Part shown: piece by piece, positions 16,291-22,079 of the stretch
Numbering within the stretch: position 1 is the first letter of the stretch
How the letters are laid out: every line of letters begins with the position of its first letter
DNA from: a virus
Direction: 5' to 3' (one strand)
IMG/VR virus record: IMGVR_UViG_3300043158_000001
Span: 1 to 24,076 of that record
DNA length: 24,076 nucleotides
Translations under genes and position numbers: made by a program
The notes under the pieces: generated by a model
Database searches by the model: none
Told to the model about the DNA's origin: nothing
What the model saw: the letters and a program-made list of their open reading frames with translations, nothing else

Positions 16291-16493
16291 CTGCGGCTCT
16301 CGAGGTAGCGGGTAAGGCTGACCGTAAAGCCGAGGATGAGCGCCGCGAGAAACAGCGTCGGGAACAGGTACCCGATCGCCAGGAGGGCGGCGGAGCCGAG
16401 CAGCCAGGTCAGAAAGTAGAGGGCGAACATAGGGGCTCGCAGCAACAGGCTACAGACGACGCAGAAGGCGAGCGCGGTGAGGACTGTGAGCAC
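16287..16493 (-). CDS. Small multi-pass membrane protein of antisense cassette
   Basis: A 68-residue protein, leftward, from GTG 16493 directly after the TGA of the lipoprotein gene. Almost the whole chain is hydrophobic. Two or three membrane spans are visible at about residues 2-18, 22-42 and 44-60, with Arg19 between the first two and a charged end (RYLESRS). There is no cleavable signal. It resembles small phage inner-membrane proteins such as superinfection-exclusion or lysis-control factors, but I do not recognise a family. Its TAG overlaps the opposing structural gene's TAG in the palindrome CTAG. Being paired with a lipoprotein suggests a joint envelope function. Confidence 0.66.
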   Translation of the reverse strand: MLTVLTALAFCVVCSLLLRAPMFALYFLTWLLGSAALLAIGYLFPTLFLAALILGFTVSLTRYLESRS

Positions 16494-16706
16494 TCACTGA
16501 TGGTACCCCTGCGCCGCAGCGTTGTGCACGCACTCGTTGATCTCGTGGGTGGCGATCGCGCTGCTGATGAGACCGACGTAATAGCGTTGGGTGCAGTCGA
16601 TGACGTGACCCTGGTCATCGTGCAAGACGGCGACGGTAGTAGTGCAGCCTGAGAGACTGGCGCCGATGGCTGCTATCACGAGCGCCAGGGTTTTCCTGGT
16701 GTTCAT
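16494..16706 (-). CDS. Small lipoprotein of antisense cassette
   Basis: A 70-residue lipoprotein, leftward. I chose ATG 16706 because it gives a textbook signal: MNTRKTLALVIAAIGASLSG with lipobox LSGC and Cys21 as the modified residue, followed by Thr at +2, which suggests the outer membrane. The in-frame ATG at 16772 would add 22 residues that spoil the signal. The mature part is about 50 residues with two more cysteines (VIDCTQRYY, INECVHNA) that could form a disulfide. The gene is antisense in a rightward late operon and is followed without a gap by a small membrane protein. Candidates are superinfection exclusion, receptor masking or lysis control. The function is unknown. Confidence 0.72.
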   Translation of the reverse strand: MNTRKTLALVIAAIGASLSGCTTTVAVLHDDQGHVIDCTQRYYVGLISSAIATHEINECVHNAAAQGYHQ

Positions 16707-16761
16707 GACGCTCAGCTTGCGCCGGCCTCGGCCTCCTTTCCACGTTTGAGGTGACATAACC

Positions 16762-18138
16762 GTGCCATTCAATGGAACTGGGACGTTCGTCCGGCTTTAT
16801 AACTGGACCAACGACGCCAACAACAGCATCCCCATCAGCGCGAACCGCTTCGATGGCGAGGACAACGATTTCGCCTCGGGGTTATCGCTGTGCCTGACGC
16901 GCGACAGCCAGGGTGCTCCGACCGCGCCTCTCACCTGGGCGCAGCCGCTCACGATCAACGTCGGCACGGATGAGACCGTGATCGCGGCCGGGCGCACCGG
17001 TGGCGTCAACAATCCGCAGCTGCAGCTGCAAGTCGCCGACGCCAGTGGCGGCACGCTCAACCTCTCGACCGCGCAAACGCTCGCGCTTGCGATCGCGGGC
17101 GCGGCGATCCTGAGCCTCGGAGCCGCGCGCGCGACTTTCGCGCAGCCGGTGGCGTTGCCGGTCGGTGCGGTCGGCACGCCTAGTCTCGGCTTTACGGGCG
17201 ACCTGACTTCCGGGCTCTACCACGTCGGCGCCGGCGACATCGGCATCGCCATCAGCGGCGTCGAGGTCATGGACTGGCAGGCCGCGCAGATCACGGCTTT
17301 CAACTCCGCGATCGCCGGCACCGCCGTGCTGCAGGCGATCAACACGAGCACGACTGCGACGCAGGATTTGCGCGAGAACCTCACCGCCGGCTCGAGCTCG
17401 CTCTCGCTTTACGTCGCAAACCAAAACCGCGCGACCGCAGTGCTCACCGGCGGCCCGACAGCAGCGCAGGCGGCGCTCTTCACGACGAGCGCGATCCCGC
17501 TCGCCTTCGGCGTCAATAACATCTACGCCGGGCAGATCGCGAGTACGGGCGCCTGGAGCATTCCGGCCCCGTCTTCGGCGGTCATCGGGCTGACTGTCCA
17601 GGCCGCCAATACCAGCTGGGCGATCGAAGCCCTCGGCGGAGCGACCAGCGGCCAGTCTTTCGGTCTCTTGATCGAGGCGGGCACGACCGCCGCCGACACG
17701 GCTTTCGAGATCGCCACCCAAGGCGGCGCCGCCATTATCTGGGAGACGATCGGCAACGGGCAGAGCTTCGTCTATGTGCCGAACGCTGCGACGGCGGCGC
17801 CCTCCAACATGGCGCAGGTCGGCTACGTCGACATCCCGCAGAATTCGCAGAATGCGAGCTACCAGTTAATCCTGAGCGACCGCGGCAAGCACATCTGGAA
17901 TGCCGGCTCGCTCGCCACGCTGACGATCCCCGCGAACAGCGTGACGGCCTTCCCCATCGGCACGGCGATCACGATCGTCAACATCAACACCGCGCTCACG
18001 ATTGCGCTCGCGACCGACACGCTGCGCTGGCTGCCGAGCGGCACGACGGGCAACCGCACGCTCGCGCAGTTCGGGCAGTGCACGATCCTCAAGGTCGCTG
18101 CGCAGCAGTGGACGATCACCGGTGTCGGCTTGAGCTAA
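16762..18138 (+). CDS. Tail fibre protein
   Basis: A 458-residue protein from GTG 16762. The N-terminus FVRLYNWTNDANNSIPISAN is the typical virion-attachment motif of podovirus tail fibres (RxYNWxNDxxNxIPI). A low-complexity beta shaft follows, including TPSLGFTGDLTSGLYHVGAG, a 'GF.GD.xTGLY..GaG.IG' unit common in phage fibre shafts. The C-terminal third has beta strands such as SLATLTIPANSVTAFPIGTA and IVNINTALTIALATDTLRW, and ends in WTITGVGLS. That end resembles a fibre-tip or trimerisation domain. By family it recognises the host surface. The two downstream genes probably belong to the same receptor-binding module. It is separated from the lipoprotein gene by only 55 bases, head to head. 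Confidence 0.8.
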   Translation: MPFNGTGTFVRLYNWTNDANNSIPISANRFDGEDNDFASGLSLCLTRDSQGAPTAPLTWAQPLTINVGTDETVIAAGRTGGVNNPQLQLQVADASGGTLNLSTAQTLALAIAGAAILSLGAARATFAQPVALPVGAVGTPSLGFTGDLTSGLYHVGAGDIGIAISGVEVMDWQAAQITAFNSAIAGTAVLQAINTSTTATQDLRENLTAGSSSLSLYVANQNRATAVLTGGPTAAQAALFTTSAIPLAFGVNNIYAGQIASTGAWSIPAPSSAVIGLTVQAANTSWAIEALGGATSGQSFGLLIEAGTTAADTAFEIATQGGAAIIWETIGNGQSFVYVPNAATAAPSNMAQVGYVDIPQNSQNASYQLILSDRGKHIWNAGSLATLTIPANSVTAFPIGTAITIVNINTALTIALATDTLRWLPSGTTGNRTLAQFGQCTILKVAAQQWTITGVGLS

Positions 18139-18139
18139 C

Positions 18140-18874
18140 GTGAAAAAGTTCGCGGTTCGCATCGTCGTTGATGGCGTCCCGCTCAAACGCCGGGAATGGC
18201 TGCGCAATCGATGGGCGCGTCCGGCCGAGCGGCGGTTGCGCCGCAGGCTGCGTATTCGCTGCAATGTCACGCAAGCGCTCGCCGGCGCCGGCACTTTCAC
18301 GCCGCTCATCAATATCCACACGAGCGGCACCGGCGCCACTGAGACCGTCCCGAGCGGTGCGAGCCTTGTCACTATCGAGACATGGAGCAGCGGCGCGGGC
18401 GGCGGCAACGGCTCGGGCACCGGCTGCACGAGCTCAGGCGGCGGCGGTGGCGCCTCGGGCGGCTATTCGCGGACGGGCGGTTTCAACGTCGCGACTCAAG
18501 GCGGAAAGACTTTCACCTATACCGTCGGCGCCGCGGTTTCCGGCAATACCGTCGGCAACGCGACGACCGTGTCAGCTGGCACGGTGACCGGCTTCACGAC
18601 GATGACCGGCAGCGCGGCCAATAAGGGCGCAGTCGGTCCCACGGGCGCCGGCGGCACCGGCGTTGCCCCCACCGGCGGCACGAGCGCGAACACTGCGGGC
18701 AACAACGGCACGGCCGGCACCGGCAGCTCGGGCGGTATCGGCGGCTCGGGCATCGCGGGCACAGTGCCGGGCGACGGCTCACCCTACGCGGCTGGCGGAC
18801 ATGGCGGCTACAGCACCGCGGAAACCGGGCAGACGGGCGGCGCTGCTGGCGCAACTGTCTTCTCGTACACCTGA
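18140..18874 (+). CDS. Glycine-rich putative fibre-tip adhesin
   Basis: A 244-residue protein from GTG 18140, two bases after the tail fibre stop. The first 45 residues are strongly basic with many Arg (PAERRLRRRLRIRCN). From about residue 60 the composition changes to Gly, Ser, Thr and Ala with almost no charge. There are runs such as SSGAGGGNGSGTG and SGGGGGASGGYS, then GKTFTYTVGAAVSGNTVGNA and further Gly-Gly-x repeats to the end. The pattern 'GGGG.SGGYS....V..G.TFTYTVG' is that of Gly-rich domains at phage fibre tips that pack as polyglycine helices. I infer a distal receptor-binding protein. The Arg-rich start is odd, and the true start could be further in. TGATG couples it to the cupin gene. 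Confidence 0.66.
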   Translation: MKKFAVRIVVDGVPLKRREWLRNRWARPAERRLRRRLRIRCNVTQALAGAGTFTPLINIHTSGTGATETVPSGASLVTIETWSSGAGGGNGSGTGCTSSGGGGGASGGYSRTGGFNVATQGGKTFTYTVGAAVSGNTVGNATTVSAGTVTGFTTMTGSAANKGAVGPTGAGGTGVAPTGGTSANTAGNNGTAGTGSSGGIGGSGIAGTVPGDGSPYAAGGHGGYSTAETGQTGGAAGATVFSYT

Positions 18875-19233
18875 TGCACTTCACGCACCTGCAAATCGGC
18901 GCGGACTTCGCCGTCCTCTACCGCTTCGACCAGGCGGGCGATGGGATCCCGATGCATGCGCACCCGCACGAGCTCGAGCACACCGTCACATGCACGCGCG
19001 GGACAGTGGAACTCTACGGGCCCGGCCGCGCCTGGCGCCAGGTGCTGCGGATGGGCGAGACGTGTTCGCTCTTCGATTCGACCAAGCCGCACGAGATCGC
19101 AGCGCTCGAGGATCACTCGAGCGTTCTCAACACATTCCTGCACGGGCGTCCACCCGCATACGTCGACCTGCCGCCGCATGAGATCGACGGCAGCCTTGAA
19201 ATGCAACTCACCGAGCCACCTGAGAGGGCCTAA
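18874..19233 (+). CDS. Cupin-domain protein
   Basis: A 119-residue single-domain cupin. The first cupin motif is visible: GIPMHAHPHELEHTVTCTRG, with His28, His30 and Glu35 as likely metal ligands and Gly43. The second motif is GETCSLFDSTKPHEIAAL with the fourth ligand at His73. A metal ion, probably divalent, is therefore expected. ATG 18874 shares a base with the previous TGA. Cupins include sugar isomerases, dioxygenases and binding proteins; nothing here decides the substrate. Its place directly after two host-recognition genes suggests a link to fibre assembly or to sugar at the cell surface, which is inference. Confidence 0.75.
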   Translation: MHFTHLQIGADFAVLYRFDQAGDGIPMHAHPHELEHTVTCTRGTVELYGPGRAWRQVLRMGETCSLFDSTKPHEIAALEDHSSVLNTFLHGRPPAYVDLPPHEIDGSLEMQLTEPPERA

Positions 19234-19506
19234 ATGACGAAGCCGATCGCAAAGGCGGTAGCGAAAGCCGTTACCCGACAGCAACCCGAGCAACCTCCCG
19301 CGCCTGTCATTGCTTCCCCGCCGCCGGCGGGTGATCCGCGCATCCCGAAAACCGCGGCGCTCCTTGTCACGGGAGGCGAGCTGCAGATCCTCTATGGCGC
19401 GCTCGACGAGCTCCCCGGAAAGTTCGGCCGCGCGCTGTACGCGAAGATCCAGGGCCAGGTGCAGGCGCAGATTGACGCAGCACTGAAAGCACCGCCGCCG
19501 AAGTGA
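19234..19506 (+). CDS. Hypothetical protein at the start of the lysis region
   Basis: A 90-residue protein with ATG immediately after the cupin stop. The first 35 residues are basic then Pro/Ala-rich (KAVAKAVTRQQPEQPPAP) and probably disordered. Residues 40-80 form helices (GGELQILYGALDELPGKFGR, then ALYAKIQGQVQAQIDAAL). No membrane segment. The stop overlaps the next gene's GTG by GTGA. No recognised family. Confidence 0.6.
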   Translation: MTKPIAKAVAKAVTRQQPEQPPAPVIASPPPAGDPRIPKTAALLVTGGELQILYGALDELPGKFGRALYAKIQGQVQAQIDAALKAPPPK

Positions 19507-19850
19507 CGCGAGCGTCCGAGTCGGACCCCACGCTCACCGACGTATTCGGACCCGAAAAGGCCCGGCAGTTACGTTGGGCGCTATGGGTGCGCCGTCAGTT
19601 CACGGCGACCTCGCTCACCGTGATCGGCCTCGTCGCCGGCAGCGCCTGGGCGTACATCGGACACCTGCGCGAGCAGATCGCCCAGGTCACGACACGCGTC
19701 GTTGTCCTCGAGACAGAAGTCATCCCCGATAAGGATCTCAAGCTAAAAGTCGCCGAGCACGAGGCGCGTCTGCGCAACCTCGAGGATAACTACCAATTCG
19801 CGCGTGACCACGCGGCCGATCCGCCGGCGAGGGGGCGTGTACCACGATGA
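19503..19850 (+). CDS. Single-span membrane protein with coiled coil (spanin- or holin-like)
   Basis: A 115-residue protein from GTG 19503. It has a cytoplasmic-looking basic N-terminus (RQLRWALWVRRQ), one membrane span at about residues 33-52 and then a periplasmic coiled coil at about 55-97 (IAQVTTRVVVLETEV, KVAEHEARLRNLED). An N-terminal anchor followed by a coiled coil is the design of an inner-membrane spanin (Rz type), and the endolysin is two genes downstream. I see no Rz1-like lipoprotein nested in or overlapping it. It could instead be an accessory holin. GTGA and ATGA overlaps on both sides imply coupled translation. Confidence 0.62.
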   Translation: MTRASESDPTLTDVFGPEKARQLRWALWVRRQFTATSLTVIGLVAGSAWAYIGHLREQIAQVTTRVVVLETEVIPDKDLKLKVAEHEARLRNLEDNYQFARDHAADPPARGRVPR

Positions 19851-20080
19851 ACAACAAGGCAATCGCGCACGCCTTCGACAGCGTCAAGCGATTAAAGCAA
19901 ACCGTGCGCCGCCTCGATGCCGCGATGCAGAAGCTCGAACCGCTGGTCGCTCACGCGCGGATCGACAAGTTTGATGTGCAGCGCTCGCTCAACAACTGCG
20001 ACGCCAACATCGAAGTTGGCACGCACTGGCTCAACAAGGCGATCGCCGACATCTTGGAAGTCGTGCCGGAGGACTCATGA
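19847..20080 (+). CDS. Small helical hypothetical protein of the lysis cluster
   Basis: A 77-residue protein from ATG 19847, with ATGA overlaps at both ends. Helical and amphipathic: DSVKRLKQTVRRLDAAMQKL then DKFDVQRSLNNCDANIEVGT and HWLNKAIADILEVV. No signal peptide, no membrane span, one cysteine. It lies between the coiled-coil membrane protein and the endolysin. No family recognised; the role is unknown. Confidence 0.6.
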   Translation: MNNKAIAHAFDSVKRLKQTVRRLDAAMQKLEPLVAHARIDKFDVQRSLNNCDANIEVGTHWLNKAIADILEVVPEDS

Positions 20081-20523
20081 GCGAGGCGCTGGATATCTTC
20101 GCCGCGCGCGCCATCCGCGAGGAGGCCAAGCGCCGGCTCGCCTATAACGATGCGACCGGCAAAACGGTGACGTGTCAGCCGGGCGGAAACCTCTCGATCG
20201 GCATCGGGATCAACCTCGAAGCCGGGCTCGATGACGCGGAGATCGAATGGCTCTTCCGACACCGCGCCGGGCTCATCGAGACACAGTTGCAGGTGTTCGC
20301 CTGGTACACGGGCGCGGATCCGGTGCGCCAGTCGGTCGCGCTCGATGTCGGCTTCAATGAGGGCCTGCGCGGCCTTTTGCATTTCCCGCACATGATCGCC
20401 GCCTATGCGGTGAAGGATTGGCCGACGGCGGCCAGCGAGTGCCGGATCGAAGATCCGAAAGTCGACGCCCAACGCTACGCGCCGCTGCGCGTGCTTCTCT
20501 TGAACGGAGCGACGTCAGCATGA
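20077..20523 (+). CDS. Endolysin, T4-type muramidase-like (GH24)
   Basis: A 148-residue protein. Glu16 and Asp25, nine residues apart (EAKRRLAYND), match the catalytic Glu/Asp spacing of T4 lysozyme. LSIGIGINLEAGL at 39-51 matches the TIGIGH region, with Ser40 in place of the usual Thr and about nine extra residues between Asp25 and Ser40. The C-terminal half has the family's ALDVGFNEGLRGLLHFPHMI helix-turn and a DWPTAASE helix. The expected reaction is cleavage of the MurNAc-GlcNAc bond in peptidoglycan. No signal peptide or SAR-type N-terminus, so it needs a holin to reach the periplasm. The next gene supplies one. Confidence 0.82.
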   Translation: MSEALDIFAARAIREEAKRRLAYNDATGKTVTCQPGGNLSIGIGINLEAGLDDAEIEWLFRHRAGLIETQLQVFAWYTGADPVRQSVALDVGFNEGLRGLLHFPHMIAAYAVKDWPTAASECRIEDPKVDAQRYAPLRVLLLNGATSA

Positions 20524-21053
20524 CACTCGACAGCCTCGGCCAGACTGCAAAGCAAGTCCTCGCCACGGTGGCGCCGCTCCTCGGTATCGCGCTCGGCGGC
20601 CCCTTTGGCGGCCTCGCCGGCACCATGCTCTCGAAGGCGCTCGGGACAACGGACCCGAGCAAGATCGAAGCGGCCATTACGTCGACCGACCCCGACATCC
20701 TCCTGAAGCTCAAGCAGGCGGATAACGATTTCAAGACGCAGACCGAGGCGCTACAGATCAGCGAGGAGAAGCTCTCATTCGATGACACCGCGAGCGCTCG
20801 CGCGCGGGAAATGACGGTCAAGGATCACACGCCCGCGATTCTCGCTTACTTCATCACGGCCGGCTTTTTCGCAGTCCTCGGCTACATGATGGTCAAGGGC
20901 GCTCCGGCCACCAACGGCGGCGGCGGCGAGGCCTTTCTGATTATCCTCGGCGCGCTCGGGGCTGCCTGGACCGGCGTCATTTCGTACTACTTCGGTTCGA
21001 GTGCCGGGAGCGTCCAGAAGGACAAGACGCTCGCGGACATAGCAAAGTCGTGA
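20520..21053 (+). CDS. Three-span holin-like protein
   Basis: A 177-residue protein. ATG 20520 overlaps the endolysin stop by ATGA; an upstream in-frame ATG at 20418 lies inside the endolysin. Hydrophobic segments are at about 13-38 (VLATVAPLLGIALGGPFGGL), 105-125 (PAILAYFITAGFFAVLGYMM) and 138-158 (AFLIILGALGAAWTGVISYY). Between the first two is a charged helical segment (LLKLKQADNDFKTQTEALQ). The C-terminus FGSSAGSVQKDKTLADIAKS is a familiar end of '3TM' phage holins. By family it forms the hole that releases endolysin and sets lysis time. The position after endolysin supports this. Confidence 0.75.
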   Translation: MTLDSLGQTAKQVLATVAPLLGIALGGPFGGLAGTMLSKALGTTDPSKIEAAITSTDPDILLKLKQADNDFKTQTEALQISEEKLSFDDTASARAREMTVKDHTPAILAYFITAGFFAVLGYMMVKGAPATNGGGGEAFLIILGALGAAWTGVISYYFGSSAGSVQKDKTLADIAKS

Positions 21054-21217
21054 TTCCGCCCGAGCCGGTGGCGCCGCGGCGCTGCCCCTCGACGATGACC
21101 TTCGCTCGCAAAGCCTTTCGCTGCGAGCTGACGGCAGGGCATCCCCCGCCGTGCAAATTCGCCGAAATCATCCCAACGCCAGGAGTGCCCCGACATGGTA
21201 GACCCCGTCGCAAATAA
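21050..21217 (+). CDS. Small Cys/His-motif protein
   Basis: A 55-residue protein from GTG 21050 (GTGA overlap with the holin stop), ending TAA 21215-21217. It contains a compact motif: Cys12-Pro, Cys25, His31 and Cys35, arranged as CP(x12)CxLxAGHxxxC. Four potential zinc ligands in 24 residues suggest a small zinc-binding fold. The same spacing pattern occurs in the C-terminus of the protein at 23265-23819. It overlaps the next small gene by 23 bases. Support comes from the start overlap and the motif. No family name known to me. Confidence 0.5.
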   Translation: MIPPEPVAPRRCPSTMTFARKAFRCELTAGHPPPCKFAEIIPTPGVPRHGRPRRK

Positions 21218-21344
21218 GGATCTCGAGCAGAAGGTGCTCGACAAGGTCAACGCCGATCGATCATGGCTCGCCGCTAATCGCGTGCTGCTGATCGCGGTCG
21301 CGATCGCCGCCGTGCTCGGCTTCATCGCCGGCAAGATCGTGTGA
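21195..21344 (+). CDS. Tiny C-terminally anchored membrane protein
   Basis: A 49-residue protein from ATG 21195 with AGGAG at 21181-21185. It has a charged N-terminal helix (KDLEQKVLDKVNADRSWLAA) and one membrane span at about residues 30-46 (VLLIAVAIAAVLGFIAG) next to the C-terminal KIV. Size and topology fit a small lysis accessory such as an antiholin or pinholin-like factor, but no specific family is recognisable. Its stop overlaps the next gene's GTG by GTGA. Confidence 0.58.
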   Translation: MVDPVANKDLEQKVLDKVNADRSWLAANRVLLIAVAIAAVLGFIAGKIV

Positions 21345-21532
21345 CGTCCGACTACTTCAGCTGGATCGACCGCCATACCAGGCCACGGAAGGCCGGGCGG
21401 CGCGATGAGCTCGATCGCGAAGAAGCCGCTCGGCCCTCGGAGCCGATCCAGGTTCAGGAGTACAACGGCGCCAGCACGACAATAATCAGGCGCATCCGCG
21501 CTGCCATCCGCGACCGCATTAGAGGCGATTAG
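21341..21532 (+). CDS. Small hypothetical protein, last late gene
   Basis: A 63-residue hydrophilic protein from GTG 21341 (GTGA overlap). It begins TSDYFSWIDRHTRPRKAGRR and ends with a basic helix (TIIRRIRAAIRDRIRGD). No cysteine and no membrane span. It is the last rightward gene before the attachment region. Coding status rests on the start overlap and codon context. Function unknown. Confidence 0.5.
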   Translation: MTSDYFSWIDRHTRPRKAGRRDELDREEAARPSEPIQVQEYNGASTTIIRRIRAAIRDRIRGD

Positions 21533-21579
21533 AGCGGCGATCTTTCCACCCTTCCCGAGGTACCGGTTTCCCCGCCGCT

Positions 21580-21607
21580 CGGCAGGGCGCCACACGCCCT
21601 TAAGCCG
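21580..21607 (+). terminator. Hairpin at the end of the late operon
   Basis: CGGC plus AGGGCG (21580-21589) pairs with CGCCCT (21595-21600) and, after a three-base bulge, GCCG (21604-21607), around a five-base loop. TTTT follows at 21616-21619. A weaker long-range inverted repeat, GAGCGGCG/CGCCGCTC, lies at 21532-21539 and 21573-21580, and another hairpin, GAGGCC/GGCCTC, at 21631-21648. They probably end late transcription, though no long T run is present. Confidence 0.4.
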
Positions 21608-21620
21608 GTATGCCCTTTTC
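21606..21620 (+). repeat. 15-bp direct repeat, left copy (possible integrase arm site)
   Basis: CGGTATGCCCTTTTC, identical to 21798-21812 on the same strand. The two copies lie on either side of the tRNA-like core at 21711-21752, about 90 and 45 bases away. Such paired repeats are what arm-type integrase sites look like. The right copy also codes for the end of the gene at 21795-22079. Confidence 0.5.
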
Positions 21621-21710
21621 ATGCCCCGCCGAGGCCGTCTCGGGCCTCCATCAACCCACTAGACCCCACGAAATACGGCCATAACCCCGGTACACGGCGG
21701 TAAATTGGCT

Positions 21711-21752
21711 CTCATAATGCCGGGGTCGAGGGTTCGAGTCCCTCCCTTTCCA
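21711..21752 (+). other. attP: attP core: 3' half of a Met-type (CAT) tRNA gene
   Basis: The sequence has exact tRNA geometry from the anticodon loop to the discriminator base. The anticodon loop is CTCATAA (anticodon CAT), followed by five stem bases (TGCCG) and a five-base variable loop (GGGTC). A perfect T-arm follows (GAGGG, loop TTCGAGT, CCCTC), then a seven-base acceptor strand (CCTTTCC) and A73. There is no D-arm and no matching GGAAAGG upstream. The 5' anticodon-stem base next to the loop (T21710) fails to pair with T21718, so the tRNA copy starts at the loop. Tyrosine integrases use exactly this part of tRNA genes as identity core, and integrase is encoded nearby. A 10-bp palindrome, TCCACGTGGA, at 21774-21783 lies beside it. 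Confidence 0.75.
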
Positions 21753-21794
21753 TTACCTCTCAAGTACTTACGCTCCACGTGGAACGTGGCTCCG

Positions 21795-22079
21795 CTACGG
21801 TATGCCCTTTTCCTGCTCGTCTTGGGCGGCCAGAGGCTCGTTGAGCACGTAGTCGCTCATGTCGGTGCCCGCTTCCTCCAAGGCCTCCCACTGCACGCGG
21901 TTTATCACCAGCTTGATCTGACCCTCGAGCGCAAGGGGGGCGACCCGGATGATGCGAGGGCAACGCTGTACACGGCCGGCTTGGTGCTGGTCCCAGGGCA
22001 GCCCACAGCTGGCGCAGTGCTCCATATCGTCCAGCTTGGGAACCCAGACCGACTCGTCATCAAAGCGCCTTCCAGTCAT
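21795..22079 (-). CDS. Small CxxC protein downstream of integrase
   Basis: A 94-residue protein, leftward, from ATG 22079 in an ATGA overlap with the integrase stop. Residues 20-41 contain Cys22, Cys25, His32 and Cys40 (EHCASCGLPWDQHQAGRVQR then CP), a likely zinc-knuckle pattern of a type seen in many small phage proteins. The C-terminal half is mixed (APLALEGQIKLVINRVQWEA) and acidic at the end. It is the last gene of the operon, and its 3' end carries the right 15-bp repeat next to attP. Its role is unknown. Confidence 0.66.
   Translation of the reverse strand: MTGRRFDDESVWVPKLDDMEHCASCGLPWDQHQAGRVQRCPRIIRVAPLALEGQIKLVINRVQWEALEEAGTDMSDYVLNEPLAAQDEQEKGIP
21798..21812 (+). repeat. 15-bp direct repeat, right copy (possible integrase arm site)
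   Basis: Second copy of CGGTATGCCCTTTTC. It overlaps the 3' end of the small leftward gene, on the integrase side of the attP core. Confidence 0.5.

Noticed and set aside
16707-16772. Longer lipoprotein starting at ATG 16772
   Set aside because: Would place 22 polar residues before the signal sequence; ATG 16706 gives a standard lipoprotein signal.
16707-16800. A sigma-70 promoter for the antisense cassette
   Set aside because: I found no -35/-10 pair with good match and spacing in the head-to-head gap, so no promoter is claimed.
16762-19233. A diversity-generating retroelement acting on the tail fibre
   Set aside because: No reverse transcriptase, and I did not see a template/variable repeat pair near the fibre genes.
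21640-21752. A complete functional tRNA gene
   Set aside because: Only the half from anticodon loop to discriminator base is present. No D-arm or 5' acceptor strand precedes it, and stem position 31:39 is a mismatch.
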